5,471 nucleotides of DNA from Akkermansia sp. (lineage in GTDB: Bacteria > Verrucomicrobiota > Verrucomicrobiia > Verrucomicrobiales > Akkermansiaceae). Positions 1 to 5,239 of the stretch are shown in pieces. The first letter of the stretch is position 1. Every line of letters begins with the position of its first letter. Below the pieces are notes generated by a model that saw nothing but the letters and a program-made list of their open reading frames with translations, was not told where the DNA came from and made no database searches. A program made the position numbers and the translations under genes. The stretch spans positions 1-5,471 of the forward strand of contig JAFZGH010000269.1 in the NCBI GenBank assembly GCA_017555465.1. The letters are read 5' to 3'.

Positions 1-9
1 ATTACCGAC

Positions 10-1479
10 ATGAAAAAGTTTTTCATATTCCTGATTCTGCTGGGTCTTGCTGCAGGTGGTGTCTATTTTTATGACCCCGGCCTGCTGGGGCTGGATGCTC
101 CCGCCAAGGCTACCAAGAAAGTAAAGAAGGGTAAGAAGGCCAAGAAGAAGAAAAAGGCAGAGAAGCCCGCAGCTGAGGCTGCGCCGGCAGATGCTGCTGA
201 GACTCATGCTGCTGCCACAGCTGAACCCGAGGAGGAAGAGGAGGATATGGCCCCGGCTGAGCCTGCTCCCAAGCCCCTGAGCTTCCTGGATAATCAGGAG
301 GCCCGTGCCAAGGCTAAGGCACAGGGTGTTCCTTCCCTTATCATCTGGTATGGCTCCGACTGGTTGCCCTGCGCTGGCAAGGTGGTGAGCGAGTGGACCA
401 AGCTGGAGAAAAAAGGCCTGCCGGTGGTGTTCGGCCAGATTGATGAACGCCTGGGTGTGGTGCCGGATCTGCATGCGCGCGACAAGATGCTGCCCTGCGG
501 CCCGTTCTTCAATCTTCCGGCAGCGGTGCTGCTGGCTGCTGATGATACGCTGCTGGGTATTTACACCGGCAAGACCGTGCTGAGTGCCGCCGCTATGGAA
601 AAGGCGGTGAAGCGCACGCTGGAGCGCGCGCCGAAGTACATGAAGCTGGTGGAGAAGGCCCTCTCTACGGATGGCATTGAAGGCGCCAAGGCGGCTGCTG
701 ATGCGCTGGATATGATGCCGTATGCAGATGCAGTCCGCAACAAGACGCTGAAGGATGTCCTGAACCGTAAGGACCCGGAGCATGCAACCATGGCCCGCTA
801 CCTGTACTGCATGGACCACATGGGGATGTACGGTGAGATTAACGCCGTGCTGAATGGCGGTAAGGGTGCAGATGCCAAGTACAAGGGCAATGACCGCAAG
901 TTTGATGATGGTATTGCTTTTGTGCAGAAGGTGATGAAGTCCCGCAAGCTGAAGGATGACCTCCAGCAGCAGTGGAACTCCGGCCTGGCTTATGTGTACC
1001 GCGAGAAGTACAACGCCACCAAGGAGCCTGAGCTGCGCAAGAAGCTGGTGCAGATTTACCGCCAGGTGGTGAAGATTGACCCCGATAGCGAGTATGGTAA
1101 GGGCGCTTTGCGCTGGGCTAATTACTGGGATGATGAGTTCCCGTACGTGTTTGACGAACCCTATTACGATAGCGGCGAAATGACGGTCGGCTTCGAAAAG
1201 GAATGGCGTGTCAACGTGAGCAAGCAGGTAAAGGGGCCGGGTACTTACTCGTTCACCCTGGTGCCTTGCAAGATGGGCCGCATGACTTCCAAGGGCTTCC
1301 AGCTGTATGCCAACGGCAAGCATGTGTGCGATGCCAATGAGCCTGCGGATAAGGATACCAAGGCCGTGACATTTGAGGTTCCCCGTTCGCTCAAGGGCAA
1401 GGTTGAAGTGCGCTTCAAGGTGCAGTGCTTCGACGGCTGGTTCGGCTGCGCCGGCGAGATGATTATGAAGAAACTCTGA
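10..1479 (+). CDS. Membrane-anchored/secreted protein with a degenerate thioredoxin-like domain
   Basis: A 489-residue protein that I cannot assign to a named gene. Residues 1-21 are a short basic start followed by a hydrophobic helix (KKFFIFLILLGLAAGGVYF), an uncleaved anchor or signal peptide that sends the rest outside the cytoplasm. Residues 33-52 are lysine-rich, and 53-88 are Ala/Glu/Pro-rich low complexity, probably a flexible tether. Residues about 92-200 look like a thioredoxin fold: IIWYGSDWLPC (111-121) sits where related proteins have a GSDWCxxC active site, and NLPAAVLLAADD (168-179) matches the cis-proline strand. Only one cysteine (C121) remains in the motif, with C163 further on, so ordinary CxxC redox chemistry is unlikely. 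Residues about 200-380 are helical and repeat-like; the last 100 residues look like a beta-sandwich with several cysteines. The ATG at 10 follows only nine visible bases, so its ribosome binding site cannot be judged. The next gene is beyond a terminator and opposite in strand, so nothing downstream is co-transcribed. Confidence 0.88.
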   Translation: MKKFFIFLILLGLAAGGVYFYDPGLLGLDAPAKATKKVKKGKKAKKKKKAEKPAAEAAPADAAETHAAATAEPEEEEEDMAPAEPAPKPLSFLDNQEARAKAKAQGVPSLIIWYGSDWLPCAGKVVSEWTKLEKKGLPVVFGQIDERLGVVPDLHARDKMLPCGPFFNLPAAVLLAADDTLLGIYTGKTVLSAAAMEKAVKRTLERAPKYMKLVEKALSTDGIEGAKAAADALDMMPYADAVRNKTLKDVLNRKDPEHATMARYLYCMDHMGMYGEINAVLNGGKGADAKYKGNDRKFDDGIAFVQKVMKSRKLKDDLQQQWNSGLAYVYREKYNATKEPELRKKLVQIYRQVVKIDPDSEYGKGALRWANYWDDEFPYVFDEPYYDSGEMTVGFEKEWRVNVSKQVKGPGTYSFTLVPCKMGRMTSKGFQLYANGKHVCDANEPADKDTKAVTFEVPRSLKGKVEVRFKVQCFDGWFGCAGEMIMKKL

Positions 1480-1496
1480 TTGCCTTGATACATTTC

Positions 1497-1542
1497 GAGG
1501 GCGGTTACCTGGTCAGTGCCGGGCATCCGCCCTCTTTGTTTT
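1497..1542 (+). terminator. Intrinsic terminator of the thioredoxin-like gene
   Basis: An 8-bp perfect GC-rich stem (GAGGGCGG at 1497-1504 with CCGCCCTC at 1527-1534) is followed directly by TTTGTTTT. The loop can fold further through CCTGG and CCGGG (1508-1512 with 1519-1523). It begins 18 bases after the stop codon, the expected place for a Rho-independent terminator. Confidence 0.85.
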
Positions 1543-1544
1543 AT

Positions 1545-1567
1545 ATACCTGAGCGCAGCGAAGGTAT
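1545..1567 (+). repeat. Left terminal inverted repeat of the hairpin array
   Basis: These 23 bases match the reverse complement of 1928-1950 at 22 positions; the only difference is base 1556 (C here, A in the partner's complement). It starts within three bases of the end of the upstream terminator's T-tract. It is also a weak hairpin on its own (ATACCT/AGGTAT). Confidence 0.85.
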
Positions 1568-1927
1568 TTCAGCCTTTGCGTAAGCAAAGGATTTCATGCA
1601 CCGCTTGCGGTGCTTTCATGCTGCCGTCAGGCGGTATTTCATACACTGCGTCAGCAGTGTAATTCATTGAGCCCCGCGCTAGCGGGGCGACTGTTCTATG
1701 GAGGGGGTATACGGAGACGGTACGGCTTCGAGGGTGAGTGTGTGCATTTATCGTAAGCTTGTAGAGAAATCAGTGCCTTCTATTTCTCGACGCGCCAGGC
1801 AGGCAGTCGGCCCGCTGGCGCTGGCCTCAATGAAATACACGCCGTTGGCGTGTATGAAATACCGCAGAAACTGCGGTATGAATTGCGGCTTTGCCGCATG
1901 AAATACTCGCCTGGAGGCTAGTATGAA

Positions 1928-1950
1928 ATACCTTCGCTTCGCTCAGGTAT
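1928..1950 (-). repeat. Right terminal inverted repeat of the hairpin array
   Basis: Inverted partner of 1545-1567 with one mismatch over 23 bases. Together the two copies bound the array exactly, so the whole block reads as one element of about 406 bp with inverted ends. No target-site duplication is obvious immediately outside the two ends. Confidence 0.85.
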
Positions 1951-1951
1951 G

Positions 1952-1978
1952 ATTTATCGGCATGTAATGCCGATAAAT
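1952..1978. repeat. Perfect 12-bp hairpin next to the array
   Basis: ATTTATCGGCAT (1952-1963) pairs perfectly with 1967-1978 around the loop GTA. It is longer and more AT-rich than the array units and sits between the array and the hpf terminator. It could be a backup terminator for hpf transcripts, since on the minus strand the stem itself ends in a short T-rich run, or another array-associated palindrome. Confidence 0.7.
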
Positions 1979-1984
1979 AGCAAG

Positions 1985-2013
1985 CGGGACGCGCTGGGGT
2001 TCAGCGCGTCCCG
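1985..2013 (-). terminator. Likely terminator of hpf
   Basis: An 11-bp perfect stem (CGGGACGCGCT at 1985-1995 with AGCGCGTCCCG at 2003-2013) and a 7-base loop lie 29 bases beyond the hpf stop codon. On the minus strand it is followed by CTTGCTATTTAT, a weak T-tract, so termination may be partial or helped by the adjacent 1952-1978 hairpin. Confidence 0.65.
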
Positions 2014-2042
2014 GAAAATTGCCAGAGTTTGTCAAATGCTTG

Positions 2043-2636
2043 TTATGCCTTCAGCTCGTTGCCCAGCTCAATGATGGAGTATTCGCCCGGGCGGAGGCGG
2101 TAGACAATCTGCAGCACATTGCGACGGGCATTGCGGTACAGCACAAAGGGCTTGCCGGAGATTTCCAGCTCCAGAATGGCATCTTCCTTGTACATGGTGC
2201 GCAGGTCGTAGCCCTCGCGGGAGATGCGCACCGGCTTCGGGTCTTCCGGGGCGTCCACATCCTCGTAGTCGAGCACGTCCTCCTCGTACACCTTCTCATC
2301 CAGCTTGCGTATGCTCTTGGAACGGTGCGGGCGGTAGTGCTTCATGAGGCGGGTCTTGTGCTTGCGCATGCGACGCATGATCTTGGTGATGGTCTCGTCG
2401 ATGGCGGCATACAGATCTTCGCAAGAGGTAGATGCCTGGATGGTGATATGATCAGCGCAGAAGAGTACGATTTCGGCCATCTGGCGGTCTTTCTGCACAT
2501 CCACGACGACGCGTGCTTCCACAATCTTCGGGTAGTCAATATGGATGGCTTCAATCTTCTTGGTGGCGAAATCGCGGATGGCTTCAGTCACTTCAATATG
2601 ACGGCCCGTAACAGTAATATTAGTATCACTCGGCAT
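2043..2636 (-). CDS. hpf: Ribosome hibernation promoting factor, long form
   Basis: A 197-residue long HPF. Residues about 5-100 form the S30AE/RaiA domain, beginning NITVTGRHIEVTEAIRDFATKK and ending with the family's basic helix DLYAAIDETITKIMRRMRKH (75-94), which docks in the 30S decoding channel and blocks mRNA and tRNA sites. A charged, acidic linker (about 105-133) leads to the C-terminal dimerisation domain (134-197; KPFVLYRNARRNVLQIVYRL, GEYSIIELG). In the family this domain pairs two 70S ribosomes into inactive 100S dimers, usually in stationary phase or starvation. The length matches long HPF (about 180-200) rather than the short enterobacterial forms (about 95-113). The ATG at 2636 follows a good ribosome binding site and lines up with the usual start of the domain. 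The gene stands alone, divergent from ychF. Confidence 0.96.
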   Translation of the reverse strand: MPSDTNITVTGRHIEVTEAIRDFATKKIEAIHIDYPKIVEARVVVDVQKDRQMAEIVLFCADHITIQASTSCEDLYAAIDETITKIMRRMRKHKTRLMKHYRPHRSKSIRKLDEKVYEEDVLDYEDVDAPEDPKPVRISREGYDLRTMYKEDAILELEISGKPFVLYRNARRNVLQIVYRLRPGEYSIIELGNELKA

Positions 2637-2641
2637 GGTTA

Positions 2642-2649
2642 TTACCTCT
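2642..2649 (-). promoter_or_regulatory. Ribosome binding site of hpf
   Basis: On the minus strand AGAGGTAA lies upstream of the hpf ATG, with its GAGGT core seven bases from the start codon. This fixes the start at 2636. It contrasts with ychF and the lipoprotein gene, neither of which has a visible Shine-Dalgarno sequence. Confidence 0.8.
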
Positions 2650-2714
2650 TTCTATTGGTTTGGTTTGGTTTTCTGTGCAGGCGGGCAACACGAAGCTGCC
2701 TTTCTGCAATACTC

Positions 2715-2742
2715 ATCATAACCTGCTTTGTGATTTTTGCAA
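2715..2742 (-). promoter_or_regulatory. Putative sigma70-type promoter of hpf
   Basis: On the minus strand TTGCAA (2742-2737) and TATGAT (2720-2715) are separated by 16 bases. The -10 box matches the consensus at five of six positions, the -35 box at four. Transcription would begin near 2708, giving a leader of about 72 bases. It is divergent from the ychF promoter, about 100 bp away. Confidence 0.5.
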
Positions 2743-2840
2743 GATAATTCTGCTTTGCGTGGTGAAAATTCTGCATAACGGTGCGGAATATCGAGCCCGC
2801 CCTGCGTGGCTCCGAATTCCGCCCGCTGGCTCGTTTAGCA

Positions 2841-2868
2841 TTGACAAATATGGCTTTTCGGGTAGAAT
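2841..2868 (+). promoter_or_regulatory. Strong sigma70-type promoter of ychF
   Basis: A perfect TTGACA (2841-2846), a 16-base spacer and TAGAAT (2863-2868, five of six consensus positions). The expected transcription start is about 2874-2876, only three to five bases before the ychF ATG at 2879, so the transcript would be almost leaderless. Confidence 0.75.
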
Positions 2869-2878
2869 GGGCGGCGTT

Positions 2879-4000
2879 ATGTTACAGGCAGGTATTGTAG
2901 GTCTCCCGAATGTAGGCAAATCCACCCTTTTCAACGCAGTTACTCGTTCCCGCAAGGCAGAGGCTGCCAACTATCCGTTCTGCACCATTGACCCGAATGT
3001 GGGGGTGGTGGAAGTGCCGGATAAGCGTCTGGCCGTGCTGGCTGAGATGAGCAAGACGGAACGCATCATCCCGGCTGCTATCGAGTTTGTGGACATTGCC
3101 GGTCTGGTGAAGGGGGCTGCTGAGGGCGCTGGCCTGGGCAACAAGTTCCTTTCCAATATCCGTGAGACGGATGCCATTGTGCAGGTGGTGCGTTGTTTTG
3201 AAAACGATGATATCATCCATGAGCTTGGCTCGGTGGATCCGGTGCGCGATATCGAAATCATCAATGCGGAGTTGATTCTGGCAGACCTGGCCGCCATGGA
3301 AAAGCGCAAGGAAAGCCGCATCAAGAAAGCCCGCGGTGGTGATAAGGAAGCCAAGGCTGAGGTGGAGCTGATTGAAAAGCTGCTGCCGCACCTGGATGCC
3401 GGTAACCCTGCCATTACCCTGGAGCTGAGTGAGGAGGAACGCAAGCTGCTGCGCACCTTCTTCCTGCTTTCCGATAAGAAGAGCATTTTTGCCTGTAATG
3501 TGAGCGAGGAGGAGCTGGCTGAAGCGGTGAAGAATCCCGATGCACACCCGTATGTCTCTGCCGTGCGCAAGTATGTGGCCGAGCACCACAATGCCGAGGC
3601 GATTGTGATTTCCGCCCGCATTGAGGAGGAGCTTTCCGAGCTTGACCCGGAAGAAGCCCGCGAATACCTGAATGATATCGGCGTGGAGGATTCCGGCGTG
3701 AGCGACCTTATCCGCGCGGTGTACCACCTGCTGGGGCTGCGCACCTACCTGACCACCGGGGTGAAGGAAACCCGCGCCTGGACGATTCATGCCGGCGATA
3801 AAGCACCCCGCGCGGCTGGCGTGATTCATACGGACTTTGAACGTGGTTTCATTGCCGCCCAGGTGGTGGCTTATGATGACCTGGTGGCCTGCGGCTCCAT
3901 GGCCAAGGCCAAGGAACAGGCCAAGCTCCGTATCGAAGGTAAGGATTATGTGATGCAGGATGGCGATGTGGTGGAGTTCCGCTTCAATGTCTCCAAGTAA
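2879..4000 (+). CDS. ychF: YchF/OLA1-family ribosome-associated P-loop NTPase
   Basis: A 373-residue member of the universal Obg-related YchF family, which binds ribosomes, hydrolyses ATP in preference to GTP in characterised members, and is linked to stress responses and translation. P-loop GLPNVGKST at residues 8-16; switch region NYPFCTIDPNVGVV (31-44); G3 DIAG (72-75) followed by the family signature LVKGAAEGAGLGNKFL (76-91). In place of NKxD, the G4 site is NVSE (207-210), the change associated with ATP use. An inserted helical coiled-coil region spans roughly 125-175, and the C-terminal TGS domain covers about 285-373, ending FRFNVSK. The length is close to the family norm (about 363-370). 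The open frame extends upstream, but the family begins at this Met: a good promoter overlaps the upstream extension, and the alternative ATG at 2867 lies inside the -10 box. There is no Shine-Dalgarno sequence. Its last 21 codons recur inverted near 5240-5320. Confidence 0.97.
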   Translation: MLQAGIVGLPNVGKSTLFNAVTRSRKAEAANYPFCTIDPNVGVVEVPDKRLAVLAEMSKTERIIPAAIEFVDIAGLVKGAAEGAGLGNKFLSNIRETDAIVQVVRCFENDDIIHELGSVDPVRDIEIINAELILADLAAMEKRKESRIKKARGGDKEAKAEVELIEKLLPHLDAGNPAITLELSEEERKLLRTFFLLSDKKSIFACNVSEEELAEAVKNPDAHPYVSAVRKYVAEHHNAEAIVISARIEEELSELDPEEAREYLNDIGVEDSGVSDLIRAVYHLLGLRTYLTTGVKETRAWTIHAGDKAPRAAGVIHTDFERGFIAAQVVAYDDLVACGSMAKAKEQAKLRIEGKDYVMQDGDVVEFRFNVSK

Positions 4001-4047
4001 GTGATTTGATTGAACAGCCTTTCGTTGCTGTCAGGTTAATCAGTTAT

Positions 4048-4091
4048 AAACAGAATCCCCGCTCCAGTTGCTGGAGCGGGGATTCTGTTTT
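4048..4091. terminator. Bidirectional terminator between ychF and the lipoprotein gene
   Basis: A perfect 20-bp stem (4048-4067 with 4071-4090) around a TTG loop. It is flanked by AAA on the left and TTTT on the right, so it can work on both strands: 48 bases after the ychF stop and 20 bases after the convergent lipoprotein stop. A near-copy lies at 5151-5193. Confidence 0.9.
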
Positions 4092-4110
4092 GAAAATGAC
4101 AGGTTTGCGC

Positions 4111-4656
4111 TTAACGCTTGCTTATGTACAGCACATCGTCTTCGCGCATAATTTCCTCTTCGACTTCCTGCGTGACATTGTCAGCGATGGCTTTGTATGA
4201 TACCTTGCCGGTCCACAGTAGAGTTTCCTGCTGAGCATCGAATTCGAAGGACATGCCATTGGGGAAATACAACTGGGTGATGGCATTGTTGGTGGAGATA
4301 ATACCGGTCAGAATGTTGTAGAATGCTGCGTTGTTTTTGGCCTGCAGAGAAGCAGGGGAGGTAGTGCCTTTGAGGTAGGTGAGCGTATCGCCGTCCTTAC
4401 CGCCGCCGTAGCGGGCTTCTGAGATGTTGACAGTCATGTAGGAATCAGCCGAGCCAGCCGTGTCTGATATGATTGCGCTGTATACCTCGCCCATCTCGCG
4501 CTCAACAAACAGAACATAATAGGAACTGGCAGGCCCGTTAACGGCGATATAGGTTCCGGTAAGGTTGTTGCCGCCGCCACCACCGCCGCAGGAGGTGAGG
4601 GTGAGACCAGTAATCATGCCAGCGAGGGCCATAACTGCGAGAAAGAGCTTTTTCAT
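4111..4656 (-). CDS. Small predicted lipoprotein, function unknown
   Basis: A 181-residue protein I do not recognise. Residues 1-22 are a typical lipoprotein signal (MKKLFLAVMALAGMITGL then LTSC), with C23 as the predicted lipidated residue, followed by six glycines and two asparagines as a flexible tether. The mature part (about 32-181) seems beta-rich and repeats short strand patterns (GTYIAVNG, SYYVLFVE, VYSAIISDT, LLWTGKVSYKAI), so a small beta-barrel or sandwich at the cell envelope is a reasonable guess. The C-terminus is acidic, then basic (EVEEEIMREDDVLYISKR). The Met at 4656 gives a complete signal peptide, yet no Shine-Dalgarno sequence is visible upstream. It converges on ychF across a shared terminator. 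A frameshifted, truncated relative lies head-to-head at 4875-5148; the 89 bases at 4561-4649 are nearly identical between the two. Confidence 0.88.
   Translation of the reverse strand: MKKLFLAVMALAGMITGLTLTSCGGGGGGNNLTGTYIAVNGPASSYYVLFVEREMGEVYSAIISDTAGSADSYMTVNISEARYGGGKDGDTLTYLKGTTSPASLQAKNNAAFYNILTGIISTNNAITQLYFPNGMSFEFDAQQETLLWTGKVSYKAIADNVTQEVEEEIMREDDVLYISKR
4561..4649 (-). repeat. Signal-peptide segment shared with the inverted copy (arm 1)
   Basis: These 89 bases, encoding most of the signal peptide, the lipobox and the polyglycine tether, match 4884-4971 in inverted orientation. The only difference I find is one deleted T in the partner. Outside this block similarity falls sharply. 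Confidence 0.9.
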
Positions 4657-4839
4657 ATTGGTATGTATCTAGGAAGAATGTGAGAATGCCAACAGCATTA
4701 CTAGTGCTTAGTCTATCACTAGTCCTAGAGAAAGCAAGCAAAAAGTTGTTCATTATTTTATTTTGTTGTTATCTATTGTTTATAAGGAGGTTGAGCGAAA
4801 TAAAGAAAGACTGGGCAAGGGATTTTCCTGTTGATTTAT
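4657..4839. other. AT-rich intergenic region between head-to-head lipoprotein copies
   Basis: No gene is supported here. It must hold the promoter of the minus-strand lipoprotein gene, but I find no convincing -35/-10 pair; TTGCTT near 4740 with TAGACT near 4710 is poorly spaced. A strong Shine-Dalgarno-like AAGGAGG occurs at 4784-4790 (+) with no ATG at a useful distance. It may be the leftover translation signal of a lost gene, or chance. Confidence 0.5.
4700..4723. repeat. Inverted repeat in the lipoprotein leader, possible operator
   Basis: ACTAGTG (4700-4706) and CACTAGT (4717-4723) form a perfect 7-bp inverted repeat with a 10-base centre. A further CTAG follows at 4725-4728, and a small hairpin, AATGC/GCATT, lies beside it at 4685-4699. 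The site lies about 45-67 bases upstream of the lipoprotein start, so it could be a repressor site or a leader hairpin. No binding protein can be named. Confidence 0.4.
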
Positions 4840-4872
4840 CACCTGCATAAACAAGCAGGTGAACTGCAGGTG
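4840..4872. repeat. One CACCTGC with two GCAGGTG partners
   Basis: CACCTGC at 4840-4846 can pair with GCAGGTG at 4855-4861 (8-base loop) or with the second copy at 4866-4872. These are two mutually exclusive hairpins just before the degraded lipoprotein copy. It could be a breakpoint scar or a former leader structure. Confidence 0.4.
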
Positions 4873-4874
4873 CA

Positions 4875-5148
4875 AACAAAAGGAGCTCTTTCTCGCAGTT
4901 ATGGCCCTCGCTGGCATGATTACTGGTCTCACCCCACCTCCTGCGGCGGTGGTGGCGGCGGCAACAACCTTGCCGGGACTTTCATCTCTGCTACCGGTCA
5001 GTCCTGCTCTTATTACGTTCTTTTCGTACAACAAGAGGCGAATAATGTATACAGTGCCATCATATCAGACACAGCAGGAACAGCTTCTTCAGCACTGACC
5101 ATTAATGTGGATAAGTTGGAATACACGGGTGAAAAGGACGATATTAGT
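4875..5148 (+). pseudogene. Frameshifted, truncated copy of the small lipoprotein gene
   Basis: An inverted relative of the 4111-4656 gene with three lesions. First, the start codon is gone: the position of Met-Lys-Lys reads CAA-AAG-GAG (4876-4884). Second, one base is missing near 4934, where CACCCTCACC in the intact gene is CACCCCACC here. The signal peptide (LFLAVMALAGMITGL) is therefore in one frame and the mature part (TSCGGGGGGNNLAGTFISATG) in another. Third, similarity stops after GEKDDI, equivalent to about residue 90 of 181, and the sequence runs straight into a terminator copy. The mature part clearly matches the intact gene (SYYVLFV, VYSAIISDTAG) but is well diverged, including an extra cysteine in GQSCSYY. 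A short product starting at the internal ATG (4901) or in the mature frame cannot be excluded, but neither would be an exported lipoprotein. Confidence 0.85.
4884..4971 (+). repeat. Signal-peptide segment shared with the intact lipoprotein gene (arm 2)
   Basis: Inverted partner of 4561-4649, identical except for one missing base near 4934. The two arms enclose 234 bp (4650-4883). Such a long, near-perfect inverted repeat is a possible substrate for homologous inversion or gene conversion. Confidence 0.9.
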
Positions 5149-5150
5149 AC

Positions 5151-5193
5151 AAACAGAATCCCCGCTCCAGCAACTGGAGTGGGGATTCTGTTT
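5151..5193. terminator. Second copy of the ychF/lipoprotein terminator
   Basis: The same 20-bp stem design as 4048-4090, in inverted orientation (loop CAA instead of TTG). One change at 5180 (T for C) makes one stem pair G-U in plus-strand RNA but A-C in minus-strand RNA. It closes the truncated lipoprotein copy and adjoins the inverted ychF fragment. Confidence 0.8.
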
Positions 5194-5239
5194 ATGGTGA
5201 TTAACCAGACAGCGGCAAAAGGCTGTTCAACCAGATCAC

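Larger units (their letters stand above)
1545..1950. repeat. Mirror-image array of about twelve short hairpins
   Basis: This non-coding stretch is built from small palindromes joined by a constant spacer. Left half: hairpins at 1545-1567, 1573-1590 (CCTTTGC/GCAAAGG), 1598-1613 (GCACCGC/GCGGTGC), 1620-1635, 1643-1660 (ACACTGC/GCAGTGT) and 1671-1688 (GCCCCGC/GCGGGGC), mostly separated by ATTTCAT or variants (1591-1597, 1614-1619, 1636-1642, 1661-1667). Right half: hairpins at 1792-1821, 1837-1853 (ACACGCC/GGCGTGT), 1861-1877 (ACCGCAG/CTGCGGT), 1884-1898 (TGCGGC/GCCGCA), 1905-1922 and 1930-1948, separated by ATGAAAT or variants (1830-1836, 1854-1860, 1878-1883, 1899-1904, 1923-1929). Stem sequences differ from unit to unit while stem length (6-7 bp), loop length (2-4 in most) and spacer are kept. 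The centre (1689-1791) has no clear gene; it contains one 7-bp stem, GAGAAAT/ATTTCTC, at 1764-1788. A 67-codon open frame through the right half consists largely of the repeats and is not credible. Whether this is a mobile palindromic element, a structured RNA or both cannot be decided here. Confidence 0.85.

Noticed and set aside
1698..1901. A 67-codon open frame on the plus strand inside the hairpin array
   Set aside because: Most of its right half is made of the repeat units and spacers (repeated MKY codons come from ATGAAATAC); there is no convincing ribosome binding site or protein-like composition.
1545..1950. Reading the hairpin array as a CRISPR array
   Set aside because: The constant parts are only about 7 bases, the variable parts are palindromes rather than unrelated spacers, orientation flips midway, and no cas gene is present.
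2019..2747. A 242-codon plus-strand open frame covering the hpf gene
   Set aside because: It is the antisense of hpf, whose minus-strand product is a clear family member with its own ribosome binding site; the antisense protein shows no recognisable domain.
2783..2822. GCGGAAT/ATTCCGC inverted repeat upstream of the ychF promoter
   Set aside because: A 7-bp match with a 26-base gap in this region could arise by chance, and nothing else supports an operator.
2882..3829. Long minus-strand open frames opposite ychF
   Set aside because: They are antisense shadows of a strongly conserved GTPase gene and have no independent start signals.
4784..4850. A short reading frame after AAGGAGG, starting at TTG 4791 and ending at TAA 4848 (about 19 codons)
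   Set aside because: The TTG directly touches the ribosome-binding sequence, so spacing is wrong, and the peptide has no recognisable features.
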